Origin: Rhodobacteraceae bacterium Alg231-30
GTDB lineage: Bacteria > Pseudomonadota > Alphaproteobacteria > Rhodobacterales > Rhodobacteraceae
DNA: 64,000 nucleotides
Direction of reading: 5' to 3'
NCBI GenBank assembly: GCA_900143615.1
Contig: FREU01000001.1
Coordinates: 1,016,767-1,080,766, forward strand
Shown: positions 27,234 to 35,692 of the stretch, piece after piece
Layout: each line of letters begins with the position of its first letter
How positions within the stretch are numbered: position 1 is the first letter of the stretch
Translations under genes and position numbers: made by a program
The notes under the pieces: model-generated
What the model saw: only the letters and a program-made list of their open reading frames with translations
Told to the model about the DNA's origin: nothing
Database searches by the model: none

Positions 27234-27944
27234 ATGATCAAAATCATCAGTTTCAAAATCTGCCCCTTTGTGCAGCGGGTGGCGGCCATGTTGGAAGCCA
27301 AGGGGCTGGACTATCAGGTCGACTTTATTTCGCTGAGCGATAAGCCACAGTGGTTTCTGGACATCTCGCCCAATGGGCAGGTGCCGGTGATGGTGGCTGA
27401 AAGTGGCGCGGCGATTTTTGAGAGCGAAGCCATCGTTGAGTATATTCAGGACGCCTATGGCCCGCTTGAGGTCGGGCTGACGCTTGAGCAAAAGGCGATG
27501 CAGCGCGCATGGGGCTATCTGGGCGCGAAAACCTATATGCCGCAATGTGGCGCGATGCGCAGTCCGACGGCTGAGGTTCTAGAAGACAAGGCTGCCAAAT
27601 TGGGAGAGGCTTTTGATAAGGTTGAGAAAGCTTTGGAGCAGGGGCCGTATTTTGGTGGCGCAGATTTGGGCTGGGTCGATATTGCTTGGCTGCCGCTGTT
27701 GCACCGCACCCAGATCATCAAGGATCACACCGGATATGATTTCCTACAAGGGCGCGCCAATGTGCAGGCATGGCGCGCAGCCCTCAAAGAGACCGGATTG
27801 TTTGATAAATCTGTGGCGGCGGATTTTGAGGAGACGTTTGTCGATTTTTACCTGTCTGAGCAGACGTATCTTGGGTGTTGCAAGCGTGACTGTGCGCCCA
27901 AAGAACGCGCGAGCTGTTGCGGAACCAGCGGCTGCTGCGGGTGA
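27234..27944 (+). CDS. Glutathione S-transferase family protein with cysteine-rich tail
   Basis: 236 residues from the ATG at 27234 (AAAGGA upstream). The thioredoxin-like N-domain has the active-site motif CPFVQR, so it is a cysteine-type GST (thiol-transferase/dehydroascorbate-reductase-like), followed by SPNGQVPVMV and ESEAIVEYI for glutathione binding. The helical C-domain is normal up to about residue 205. It ends in an unusual tail with seven cysteines in the last 22 residues (including CC, CC and CC pairs), which looks metal-binding. Convergent with the epimerase gene downstream. Confidence 0.85.
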   Translation: MIKIISFKICPFVQRVAAMLEAKGLDYQVDFISLSDKPQWFLDISPNGQVPVMVAESGAAIFESEAIVEYIQDAYGPLEVGLTLEQKAMQRAWGYLGAKTYMPQCGAMRSPTAEVLEDKAAKLGEAFDKVEKALEQGPYFGGADLGWVDIAWLPLLHRTQIIKDHTGYDFLQGRANVQAWRAALKETGLFDKSVAADFEETFVDFYLSEQTYLGCCKRDCAPKERASCCGTSGCCG

Positions 27945-27953
27945 TTGGAAATG

Positions 27954-27978
27954 CGGGGCATGGCTTGGCAGTGCCCCG
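27954..27978. terminator. Hairpin between convergent GST and epimerase genes
   Basis: Perfect CGGGGCA/TGCCCCG stem with an 11-base loop between two convergent genes; it could end transcription from either side, though T-runs are weak. Confidence 0.55.
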
Positions 27979-27984
27979 TTCTAT

Positions 27985-29037
27985 TCACCACATATCGCCC
28001 ACGGTGTAGCCTTGGGGGAAGGGATCGGTGGGGTCGAGCGTGTAGTTGGACATGCCGTAAATCCAGCCTTGGCCGGATAATGTGGGCACGATGGCTTTGT
28101 ACGGACCAACGGTGGTTTCTTTGACAATCCGTCCGGTAAAGGTCGTGCCCAACGGGCCTGCATTCACATAGTCCTGCCCAACAGCCAGCAGTCCACGCGC
28201 ATGCAGCACTGCCATTTTGGCGCAGGTGCCCGTGCCACAGGGCGAGCGGTCCAGAATGCCGCTGGCGGCTTGGGGGTTTTGCGGATCAAATGCGCCGGTC
28301 GAGATGGTGATCGCACCGCGCCCGTGCGTGGCCGGATCAATGGGCGGACCCCAGAGGTTGGTGATTGTCGGCCCTGTGATGTCGGGGTTTTGCGGATGTA
28401 CGACCGCCAGCTGCTCGGCGGCTGCGTGGCGAATGGCTTCGCTGACGCGCAGGATTTCCCCACCATTTTCCGCCGCAAGATCGACGTTCAACTTAGCGGC
28501 CTCAGCCAGCACAAAGAACATCCCGCCCCATGCCACATCCACGTTGACGGTCCCAAGCCCAGTCACTTCGATTGGCGCATCCAGATGCATCACAAAGGCG
28601 GGTACATTGCGCAAGCTGACCGAGGTGACTTTGCCGCTCTGACAGCGCGCGCGCACCTTGACCAATCCGGCAGGCGCCTCAAGCATGAGCTCGGTCACAG
28701 GTTCCACCATCGGCAAGATGCCTGTCTCCAGCAACACAGTGGCCACACAGATGGTATTAGAACCTGACATCGGCGGGTATTCCATCTGCTCCATGATGAT
28801 AAACCCCATGTCGGCGCGCGGATCACAGGGCGGCACAATCGCGTTGCAACACAGCCCGGGATTGCCGCGCGGCTCACGCAGCATCATCAGGCGGATGTGG
28901 TCATGATCGCGCGCAAAACTTTGCATCTTCTCAAACACTGAATTGCCCGCAAGATGGGGCAGACCTGCGGTGATAACCCGCCCCGGTTCCCCCTCGGCAT
29001 GGGCTTCTACAGCAGTGATAAGACGATCCGTGCGCAT
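27985..29037 (-). CDS. Proline racemase superfamily enzyme, probably hydroxyproline epimerase
   Basis: 350 residues. Members epimerise or dehydrate proline and hydroxyproline through a pair of active-site thiols. Here the first site is PPMSGSNTIC, with serine where proline racemase has cysteine, and the second is DRSPCGTGTCA, with cysteine kept. The Ser/Cys pair is a known variant in the superfamily, associated with hydroxyproline (4- or 3-hydroxyproline) epimerase activity rather than racemisation of proline; dehydratases have Cys/Thr. No other hydroxyproline genes adjoin, so the exact substrate is not fixed. Confidence 0.82.
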   Translation of the reverse strand: MRTDRLITAVEAHAEGEPGRVITAGLPHLAGNSVFEKMQSFARDHDHIRLMMLREPRGNPGLCCNAIVPPCDPRADMGFIIMEQMEYPPMSGSNTICVATVLLETGILPMVEPVTELMLEAPAGLVKVRARCQSGKVTSVSLRNVPAFVMHLDAPIEVTGLGTVNVDVAWGGMFFVLAEAAKLNVDLAAENGGEILRVSEAIRHAAAEQLAVVHPQNPDITGPTITNLWGPPIDPATHGRGAITISTGAFDPQNPQAASGILDRSPCGTGTCAKMAVLHARGLLAVGQDYVNAGPLGTTFTGRIVKETTVGPYKAIVPTLSGQGWIYGMSNYTLDPTDPFPQGYTVGDMW

Positions 29038-29104
29038 GGGGCTACTCCTTTGGGTCTATCCTAAACGCATCGCTGTTGTACCGACCAGAGCATTTCACCC
29101 GATC

Positions 29105-29158
29105 TTTTTGGTGCCATAAATACCTCTGGGGGCCGCTTCGGCGGCGGGGCAGCGCCCC
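29105..29158. repeat. Intergenic repeat element, copy A
   Basis: TTTTTGGTGCC then ATACCTC, a G-run, an inverted repeat and GGGGCAGCGCCCC. The same ordered blocks recur at 41874-41935, with a different central stem. It lies between divergent genes. Confidence 0.75.
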
Positions 29159-29338
29159 TCAGGCTCAGCTTTGCTGAGCCATGCCCAAACCGGCGGCGGC
29201 GCCCGTCAGGGCGGCAACGGCGGGCGGGAGGCCACCCAAGGTGAGTTCCGTCGCGTTTGACAACAGGCTTGACGCTTGTAGCACTGGTCTTTGGGCGATC
29301 CATGGGCTATCTGGGCGGCAACAATTTCGGAGAATATT

Positions 29339-30463
29339 ATGTCCTTTGAGAATCCGGGCCCCGTTGAGCAAAGCCTGAGTGCCGCAATCAGCCCCATTGA
29401 AGAAATCATCGAGGACGCTCGCCAAGGGCGAATGTATATTCTCGTGGATCACGAAGACCGTGAAAACGAGGGTGATTTCATCATCCCCGCAGAATTTGCC
29501 GATGCGGCTGCGATCAACTTTATGGCCACACACGGACGTGGTCTGGTCTGCCTGCCGATGACAGCTGAGCGTATTGACCGACTGGACTTGCCGATGATGG
29601 CGGTGAATAATTCGTCCCGTCACGAAACCGCCTTTACGGTTTCCATCGAAGCTCGCGAAGGGGTTTCCACCGGTATTTCCGCAGGTGATCGCGCGCTGAC
29701 CATTGCCACAGCCATCAACGAGCAAAACACGATGGCCAGCCTTGCCACACCCGGACATGTTTTCCCGCTACGTGCCAAACGTGGTGGCGTGTTGGTGCGC
29801 GCAGGTCATACCGAAGCCTCGGTGGACATCTCGCGCTTGGCCGGTTTGAATCCATCAGCCGTGATCTGTGAGATCATGAACGAAGACGGCACCATGGCGC
29901 GTCTGCCCGAGTTGGTTGAGATTGCCAAGAAACACGGCATGAAGATCGGTACGATCAGCGATCTGATTGCTTACCGGTCGCGCAATGACAATGAGGTTGT
30001 TCAAACCTCTCGCGAAACCGTGACGTCCGAATATGGCGGCGACTGGGACATGCGCATTTTCACTGACCAGATTCATGGCGTGGAGCATGTGGTGATGATC
30101 AAAGGCGACATCAGCACGCCCGAGCCTGTGTTGGTGCGCACCCATGCGCTGCATGAAGCCAGCGATGTTTTGGGGCTGGGTCCCAAGTCGGTCAGCGAAG
30201 TGCCAAATGCGATGAAGAAGATCGCCGCCGAGGGGCGTGGCGCAATTTGTCTGTTCCGCGAGCCGCGCCACAGCCTTTATGCCGATGAGGACGAAGGGCC
30301 GCGCACGGTCAAACGCACCGGTCTTGGCGCACAAATCCTGTCCAATCTGGGCTGTCGCGAATTGATCCTGCTGACAGACAGTCCGCAGACACGCTATCTT
30401 GGTTTGGACGCCTATGGGCTGAGCATTGTGGGCACGCGCCCGATCCTGTCGGAGGAAAACTAA
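29339..30463 (+). CDS. ribB: 3,4-dihydroxy-2-butanone 4-phosphate synthase with degenerate GTP cyclohydrolase II domain
   Basis: 374 residues from the ATG at 29339 (GGAG upstream). The N-terminal half makes the four-carbon unit of riboflavin and is intact: [34 protein letters not shown]. The C-terminal half has the fold pattern of GTP cyclohydrolase II but lacks the zinc cysteines expected after [16 protein letters not shown] and the usual substrate motif. It therefore resembles the RibBX-type hybrid known from proteobacteria, and a separate ribA would be needed elsewhere. It heads ribB-ribH-nusB. Confidence 0.92.
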   Translation: MSFENPGPVEQSLSAAISPIEEIIEDARQGRMYILVDHEDRENEGDFIIPAEFADAAAINFMATHGRGLVCLPMTAERIDRLDLPMMAVNNSSRHETAFTVSIEAREGVSTGISAGDRALTIATAINEQNTMASLATPGHVFPLRAKRGGVLVRAGHTEASVDISRLAGLNPSAVICEIMNEDGTMARLPELVEIAKKHGMKIGTISDLIAYRSRNDNEVVQTSRETVTSEYGGDWDMRIFTDQIHGVEHVVMIKGDISTPEPVLVRTHALHEASDVLGLGPKSVSEVPNAMKKIAAEGRGAICLFREPRHSLYADEDEGPRTVKRTGLGAQILSNLGCRELILLTDSPQTRYLGLDAYGLSIVGTRPILSEEN

Positions 30464-31015
30464 ATGGCCACTGCAGAACAGCATTATATTTTGCCCCGCG
30501 CCGAGTTTGATAAACCGGTCAAGATTTTGATCGTGCGTGCGCCGTATTACAAAGATATCGGCGACAATCTGCTAAAAGGCGCGATTGCCGAGATCGAAGC
30601 CGCAGGCGGCACCCATGAGGTGGTTGATGTGCCCGGCGCGCTGGAAGTGCCCACGGCCATCGGCATCGCAGAACGCATGAGCAACTTTGACGGATATGTC
30701 GCGCTAGGCTGTGTTATTCGTGGCGAAACAACGCATTACGAGACTGTTTGCAATGACAGCAGCCGCGCGATCCAACTGCTGGGCCTGCAGGGTCTGTGCA
30801 TTGGCAATGGCATCCTGACCGTGGAAAACCGCAAGCAGGCCGAAGTGCGCGCGGACGTGGCCGATCAGAACAAAGGTGGCGGCGCTGCGGCTGCGGCCTT
30901 GCATCTTGTGGCGCTCAGCCGTAAGTGGGGCGGTCAGCGCAAGGGCGTCGGATTTTTGCCCGAAGCTGATGAGATCAAACTCGCAGGCGAATTGAAGGAC
31001 AACCCTACGGCATGA
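30464..31015 (+). CDS. ribH: 6,7-dimethyl-8-ribityllumazine synthase
   Basis: 183 residues. It joins the two riboflavin precursors. Motifs VDVPGALEVPTAI, GYVALGCVIRGETTHYE and GNGILTVENRKQAE are characteristic; the histidine of TTHYE is the proposed general base. It starts directly after the ribB stop and its own stop overlaps nusB (ATGA). Confidence 0.97.
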   Translation: MATAEQHYILPRAEFDKPVKILIVRAPYYKDIGDNLLKGAIAEIEAAGGTHEVVDVPGALEVPTAIGIAERMSNFDGYVALGCVIRGETTHYETVCNDSSRAIQLLGLQGLCIGNGILTVENRKQAEVRADVADQNKGGGAAAAALHLVALSRKWGGQRKGVGFLPEADEIKLAGELKDNPTA

Positions 31016-31482
31016 CCCTTTCCGGCAACCAGAAACGCAAGATGAAATCAGCCTCGCGGCTCTATGCGGTGCAGGCGCTGTTTCAGATGGAAACCTCCGG
31101 GCAAACTGTGGATCAGGTGCGCGTTGAGTTTCTGGATTTCCGCTTTGGCGCTGCGGTGGATGACACTGCCGATATGATTGAAGGCGATGCCGAGTTGTTT
31201 GAGAAAACGCTCAGCGACGCGGTCAACAATCAGGGCACCATTGACCAGATGACCGATCGAGCACTGGTGGCGAAATGGCCGATTGCGCGCATCGATCCCA
31301 CTCTGCGGGCCCTGTTTCGTGCCGCCGGAGCCGAGCTTTTGCAGTCAGAAACACCGCCCAAAGTGGTGATCAGCGAATATGTCGCAGTGGCTTTGGCGTT
31401 CTTTCCAGAGGGCAAAGAGTCCAAATTTGTCAACGCGGTGCTGGACCACATGGCCCGCGAAGCGCGCCCCGAAGCCTTCTAA
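31012..31482 (+). CDS. nusB: Transcription antitermination protein NusB
   Basis: 156 residues. NusB binds boxA RNA with NusE in rRNA antitermination. Family blocks: SASRLYAVQALFQME, VAKWPIARIDPTLRALFRAAGAEL, and the late VISEYVAVALAFFPEGKESKFVNAVLDHMARE. It overlaps ribH by four bases, the standard order in this group. Confidence 0.96.
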   Translation: MTLSGNQKRKMKSASRLYAVQALFQMETSGQTVDQVRVEFLDFRFGAAVDDTADMIEGDAELFEKTLSDAVNNQGTIDQMTDRALVAKWPIARIDPTLRALFRAAGAELLQSETPPKVVISEYVAVALAFFPEGKESKFVNAVLDHMAREARPEAF

Positions 31483-31536
31483 GGCTGTTAGGTCACAAAG
31501 ACCTGACTTGCCAACAAAAGCTATAGGCGTATCGTT

Positions 31537-31562
31537 GAGACCTCTTTTGAGGAGGTCTCGCA
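31537..31562 (+). promoter_or_regulatory. Hairpin covering the ribosome site of the next gene
   Basis: GAGACCTC (31537-31544) and GAGGTCTC (31552-31559) form a perfect 8-bp stem with a seven-base loop. The ribosome site GAGGAGG (31549-31555) lies partly in the loop and partly in the 3' arm, a few bases before the ATG at 31563. It may tune translation. Confidence 0.6.
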
Positions 31563-31877
31563 ATGCCCAAGCTCATCAAGCTCTATATCACACAGGTTAT
31601 CATTGGCTTTGGCCTCTCAGCCGCTTTTGTGGCGCTGCTGTTGTGGTTCAATGTTGCCAATCTGTGGCATTTGGTGAGCCACACCGATGGCGGCGTGCTG
31701 GCGGTTGTGATTTTGTGGGTGTTCAATGGTATCGTGTTTGCCGGTGTTCAGTTCAGCATCGCCATTATGCGGCTTGCGCGCGATGCGGACGATCATGGCG
31801 GCGGTGGTCGTCGCAATGCGATCCCGGTTGCTCTGGCTGAACCCGTTCCTGTGCGGGTGCGCAAAGGCGGCGCATAA
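31563..31877 (+). CDS. Small inner-membrane protein of unknown function
   Basis: 104 residues with two clear membrane helices (VIIGFGLSAAFVALLLWF and a second around VVILWVFNGIVFAGVQF) and a Gly/Arg-rich cytoplasmic tail. No family function is known. It follows nusB by 80 bases and has its own hairpin-covered ribosome site. Confidence 0.75.
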   Translation: MPKLIKLYITQVIIGFGLSAAFVALLLWFNVANLWHLVSHTDGGVLAVVILWVFNGIVFAGVQFSIAIMRLARDADDHGGGGRRNAIPVALAEPVPVRVRKGGA

Positions 31878-31958
31878 AATCCGCAGTGACCAGTCAATAC
31901 CCAGAGACGTTGAAAGGGCCGCAGCAGCCGAAGCAAGCGGTGCAATTTTGAAGGTGTG

Positions 31959-33194
31959 TCAGTCTGTACCGGAGTTTGGCGTTCCATCGTCGTCATAAAC
32001 AACGTCGTCAAATTCGCACCCCGGTCCGCCTTTGGTGAACTCCTCGATAAGCTTTGGATGGAAGTTGGTGCACCGCAAAATGTCGTCAGCTTTTTCGCCT
32101 CGAGGGCGGGCGTGGAAGATTATGTCGACCAATTCATCGTTTTTGTTCACCACCGGAAACGCGCGCCCAATCCTTTCGTAGTTCTTTGAGCTACCTTTCA
32201 CGAAAAACCGAACATCGTTTTTGTCGTCTCGCATGATTTTGCGGCACATACCGTTCGGGTTTTTACAAACTGCAATAAAACCCCCGTAGAGATCTGTGTC
32301 CTCGTAGTCGCCGCTCGAGTAGAAAATGTAGTATTTGTCGTTTGGGGATTTCCATGCCCAGGCTCCTTCCAGCAGGCCGCCACCATCTTCAAAGCGGACT
32401 TCGGACGGGAAAGGGGTGTTGCGGTCCCAACCGGATTTGTCCGTGTCTCTTTCCACTTTCTGGCCTGGACAGAGCAGAAATCGTGGCTTCTTCAGGTCCA
32501 GCGATCGGGACATGCCCTGGACGCGGATGCAGGTAGTGTTGAGGGTTTTGTCATTGCGCACGTCGGCGTACATGAACAAGCCGTCTTCGTCTGCATCAAA
32601 GATGCTGCCGTTATAAATGTCCATGAGCAAGGGGTCGTTGCTTCTGAGCTTCCAGTCCAGAGGAAATCCGGAGGCGGTTGTGCGACCGTGTTTGAGTTGG
32701 ACAAAGACATAGGTGCTGCGCCGCCCGGCGGTTTTGCGCAAGTCGGTGTCGAAGTCGTCGACTGACGGCAGTGATGCGATCATGATCAAGCCGTTTGCGC
32801 TTTGGAAAAACTTTTTCTCCCATTCCCAGAACCCGTCGGCGCGCAGTTTTCGTTTGCCATTGGGGGAGAACAATCTCACCAAATTCGGCGCGCCATCGTC
32901 GTCTTCAAATGAACCGGCCTCAAGGCTTTGGTATTCCAGAACATGTGATTGGGTGCCGGTCATAATATAGGTGCCCGCGTCCGTGCCAAAAATGTTGGGA
33001 TCGCGTAGCCATTTTTCTTCATCCGCTTGCCAGACCAGAGGGTAGTCATTGGCAAGGGCTACGGGGGCGTTGACCGGTAGAAGGTAAACAATGACAGCGG
33101 TAAGAGCGAAAGCCATGACCGCGCCGGTTTTTTTGAAAATCGTTGGCGCTGTTCGCGAAATCAATCGACAGTTTTGTTCAACGTAAAGGCGCAT
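31959..33194 (-). CDS. Secreted protein with GH43-like beta-propeller pattern
   Basis: 411 residues with an N-terminal signal or anchor (AVMAFALTAVIVYLLPVNAPVALAN). Blocks such as LLEGAWAWKSPNDKYYIFYSSGDY, YGGFIAVCKNPNG, and the N-terminal WLRDPNIFGTDAGTYIM resemble the five-bladed propeller of GH43-type glycoside hydrolases, whose typical blade has a YYLFYS-like strand. The catalytic triad cannot be assigned with confidence. Seven cysteines occur, mainly in the second half. No polysaccharide-use genes adjoin. Treat the enzyme class as a guess. Confidence 0.55.
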   Translation of the reverse strand: MRLYVEQNCRLISRTAPTIFKKTGAVMAFALTAVIVYLLPVNAPVALANDYPLVWQADEEKWLRDPNIFGTDAGTYIMTGTQSHVLEYQSLEAGSFEDDDGAPNLVRLFSPNGKRKLRADGFWEWEKKFFQSANGLIMIASLPSVDDFDTDLRKTAGRRSTYVFVQLKHGRTTASGFPLDWKLRSNDPLLMDIYNGSIFDADEDGLFMYADVRNDKTLNTTCIRVQGMSRSLDLKKPRFLLCPGQKVERDTDKSGWDRNTPFPSEVRFEDGGGLLEGAWAWKSPNDKYYIFYSSGDYEDTDLYGGFIAVCKNPNGMCRKIMRDDKNDVRFFVKGSSKNYERIGRAFPVVNKNDELVDIIFHARPRGEKADDILRCTNFHPKLIEEFTKGGPGCEFDDVVYDDDGTPNSGTD

Positions 33195-33561
33195 TCAATT
33201 TCCCCTTCGGGTCTTGATCAAAACGCAAGATTTGCTCCACTGAAAATGCCGTCGGACCAAATCTAAACCATGAAAATACATATTTCAGGGTAGGGGAATA
33301 GGGTGCGGTCAATCAACTGTCGTATTCATTTTGGGCGCAGTTTTAACGCAGATGACACCAAAGCATTCAAGAAGATATGCCAAAGGGGAGGCGGCACAGC
33401 TTGACCAGCCTCCCTTGTCTGCCCCGCTCTACCTCTCGCGGGGCGTAGACGTGCTTCAAGGCCTGTGGTTGTGCGGAATAGGAAAAGTGGCAGGCTGGGG
33501 CCATCCTTGAGGAGATCTGATCTGACCCTATGTGCCGCTTTCCCCCCAAAGACCACGGACA
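33195..33561. other. Gene-less stretch with one hairpin
   Basis: About 370 bases between divergently organised units. A GCCCCGC/GCGGGGC stem at about 33420-33444 is the only notable structure. No gene is supported. Confidence 0.4.
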
Positions 33562-33987
33562 TCACGTCATGTCGTGCAGATTGGATAGGAAGCCGTGCCA
33601 GCCTTTATCAAGCGCAAGAACCAGCCCGTAGCCATCGGCGTTGTCCGGTAGGCCTGAGTGCTCAAGTGTGAGCCGTGTGCCGCCGGCTGTAGGTGTGAGA
33701 TACCACTCGACCGTGCTCATCACGCCCGCCATGGGGCCCACAGTAAAGGACCAGCGCATAAATTCATGCGGGCGCATGTCCTCGACGGTGCCCCAGCACA
33801 TCCGGTCCCCGTCTTTTTGTGATGTTAGAAGATAGTCTTCACCAGCGGCGAGATCTTTTTCGGCGGGGTGGAACCATTTGCCGAGCAGATCGGCCTTGGT
33901 GAGAAACTCCCAGACACGCTCGGGGGAGGTGGGTAGGTAGACGGATTTGCGGATGGTTGTGTCAGTCATGGTTGTGTCCAGTGTCAT
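33562..33987 (-). CDS. SRPBCC (AHSA1-type) domain protein
   Basis: About 141 residues from the ATG at 33987 (AAGGATATT ribosome site); a second ATG at 33969 overlaps the ArsR stop. START-like SRPBCC proteins bind hydrophobic ligands. Motifs: LPTSPERVWEFLTKADLLGKWF, MCWGTVEDMRPHEFMRWSF, and the closing KGWHGFLSNLHDM. It overlaps the upstream ArsR gene by 26 bases; the trio ArsR plus two SRPBCC proteins is a recurrent cassette. Confidence 0.87.
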   Translation of the reverse strand: MTLDTTMTDTTIRKSVYLPTSPERVWEFLTKADLLGKWFHPAEKDLAAGEDYLLTSQKDGDRMCWGTVEDMRPHEFMRWSFTVGPMAGVMSTVEWYLTPTAGGTRLTLEHSGLPDNADGYGLVLALDKGWHGFLSNLHDMT

Positions 33988-34306
33988 TTGAAATATCCTT
34001 TTCGATCGCAATTTGCAGGGCCGCCAGACGGTCTTCCCAGAATTGGTCAAACCAGCCCAGCCAATCAAAGGCCGGTTTCAGGGCTGCGGCGTTGAGGGAA
34101 TTAATGGTTTCACGTCCACGGCGTTCGACATGAATGAGACCACCATCCGAGAGCATCACCAGATGCTTTTTCACGGCAGCGCGGGTCATGTCGAATTGGT
34201 CAGAAACTTGCGCAACGGTCATGGGTTCCTGTCCCAGCATGCGCAGGATGTCTCGTCGGGTTGGATCGCCAAGAGCGCGAAACACGGGTTGTAAGTTTGG
34301 GGGCAT
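33962..34306 (-). CDS. ArsR family transcriptional regulator
   Basis: 114 residues with a winged helix-turn-helix: FRALGDPTRRDILRMLGQEPMTVAQVSDQFDMTRAAVKKHLVMLSDGGLI. It lacks the CxC metal site of arsenic sensors, so it is of the SRPBCC-associated type. It is the middle gene of a three-gene operon and probably binds the inverted repeat upstream of the first gene (34798-34834). Confidence 0.92.
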   Translation of the reverse strand: MPPNLQPVFRALGDPTRRDILRMLGQEPMTVAQVSDQFDMTRAAVKKHLVMLSDGGLIHVERRGRETINSLNAAALKPAFDWLGWFDQFWEDRLAALQIAIEKDISNDTGHNHD

Positions 34307-34335
34307 GGCAGCTCCTTTTGTCGGTCAATAGGGGG

Positions 34336-34779
34336 TTAGCGGGTTTCGGGGGCGGGTGTGCCGCCTGAGAGGTGATTGCGCAGGCTGTGTTCAAAGAAAT
34401 GTTGCCAACCGCGGCTACAGACATCGAGACAGGCGAGCGATGCATTTAAGCCTTGGTGAACGAGAGTGATGTCGCAGCCGGATTTTGTCGGTGTAATGTG
34501 CCAGTGCAACTGTGTGCCGGTCCACTCAGTCGGGTCATAGTCGTTGATGATCATGTGGGCGTCGGTGCAATGCCAGATCAGAGCGTCCTGCGCATCAAAG
34601 GCAAAGCTGGCATGGCTGTTGTTGAACCGCACCGTGACGCCATTGGGCGTGCGTTCGGCGCGCCGGGTCCACCACAGGTGTATGTCGTCAAAAATCGCAG
34701 CACGGGCGGCTGTCGGGGCTGAAGGCACCGAAATGGTGGCGCGGTAATTGGCTTGGGTATTCTGGGTGTCGAGCGACAT
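34336..34779 (-). CDS. SRPBCC domain protein, first gene of ArsR operon
   Basis: 147 residues from the ATG at 34779 (GGAG upstream); the frame is open to 34803 but that lies in the operator. Pattern RATISVPSAPTAARAAIFDDIHLWWTRR and the final RGWQHFFEHSLRNHL are typical of AHSA1-like SRPBCC proteins. It is 29 bases upstream of arsR. Confidence 0.82.
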   Translation of the reverse strand: MSLDTQNTQANYRATISVPSAPTAARAAIFDDIHLWWTRRAERTPNGVTVRFNNSHASFAFDAQDALIWHCTDAHMIINDYDPTEWTGTQLHWHITPTKSGCDITLVHQGLNASLACLDVCSRGWQHFFEHSLRNHLSGGTPAPETR

Positions 34780-34797
34780 TTTGGGCTCCTTAAGAAG

Positions 34798-34834
34798 TAC
34801 CATTTGGTATCCCTTTATGTGATACTAAATGGTA
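34798..34834. promoter_or_regulatory. Operator-like inverted repeat upstream of the SRPBCC/ArsR operon
   Basis: Arms TACCATTTGGTATC (34798-34811) and GATACTAAATGGTA (34821-34834) are complementary at 13 of 14 positions with a nine-base spacer. Each arm is itself nearly dyad-symmetric (TACCAAATGGTA). It lies 19 bases upstream of the first gene. Confidence 0.8.
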
Positions 34835-34979
34835 TTATGTCAATGGGCTGTGGGGCGCTCGGGGTGCTGTAGAATTCTTTTTTGATGGGTGAACTCTGGG
34901 GGTGGTGTCTTAGCCTATTGAAAGCAATGCGATATTTCGTGGCGCGCGCGGATTTTGTTTCTGCACTGAAACCGCTTGG

Positions 34980-35420
34980 GACTATGAGGGAGAGATCAGA
35001 TGGGCGCGAATTTTGCCGCTGTGACGACTGCGGTCGCAGCTGTTTGGCACCGGTTATGGTCTGGCGAGGCCTGTCGGTGCGCACCTCCCGCTGAACGGGG
35101 CAGGCCGCTAAAGCGCGGGACAGGTCAAAGGGTGTCTCTGGCCATTTTAGCGCCGAATGCGGTGCGTCAAATGGGGGGGAGGCGGATCACACTGTGGGCG
35201 GCATGCACATTTATGCCGCGTCGCGTGAAGACACGCCTAAATTCGATCCCGCGTTTCATGTGAACTGGAAGGATAAGCTGCCTTGGTTGCAGATGGAAGA
35301 TGAGCTGACAAAGGAGGGCACCACGTTGCTGTCTGCGCCTGAAGTATCAAGAGTCGTTGCGACAAGGTTCCGCTTGGGAAGAATGGCGCGACAGGAGCAA
35401 AGGCTTATCAGCTCGGAGAC
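34980..35420 (+). pseudogene. Decayed GFA-family (formaldehyde-activating-like) gene
   Basis: Two frames carry pieces of a GFA-type protein. One frame near 35010-35080 encodes FCRCDDCGRSCLAPVMVWRGL, like the CxCxxC zinc block at the start of GFA proteins. After a stop, another frame from about 35200 encodes GMHIYAASREDTPKFD and KLPWLQMEDELTKE, like the GFA C-terminal end. The central zinc block was not found. I read this as a frameshifted, partly deleted remnant; the similarity is judged by eye. Confidence 0.45.
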
Positions 35421-35692
35421 CGCACAAATCGTAGGGCTGAGAAGCCTTGTGAGAGATGGAAAGTAGACCTTGGGGCAGGGCGCAGCTAACGGCGGCTGAG
35501 AGCCCATTTTGACCGATGCTGCAGTAGGCTCAGATGGCGGCTATTCGCAGTTAGTGAGCTTTTCAAGGCCACGCGAACGGCCCTGAGCAGACCTTGATCA
35601 AACAACACAATGCAGCGATGCAGTTTCCCTAAAACTGCCGTTGGCGCTTTTGTGCAGCAATTTGGCAGGTCGCCGGCCTGCTGCAAAAAAAC

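Noticed and set aside
29165-29303. C-terminal-looking peptide on the minus strand (ATELTLGGLPPAVAALTGAAAGLGMAQQS-like frame)
   Set aside because: It is hydrophobic and gene-like only by composition, has no start or partner, and overlaps the ribB leader.
29159-29338. FMN riboswitch upstream of ribB, and also upstream of ribE
   Set aside because: I looked for the conserved RFN stem blocks and did not find them in either leader.
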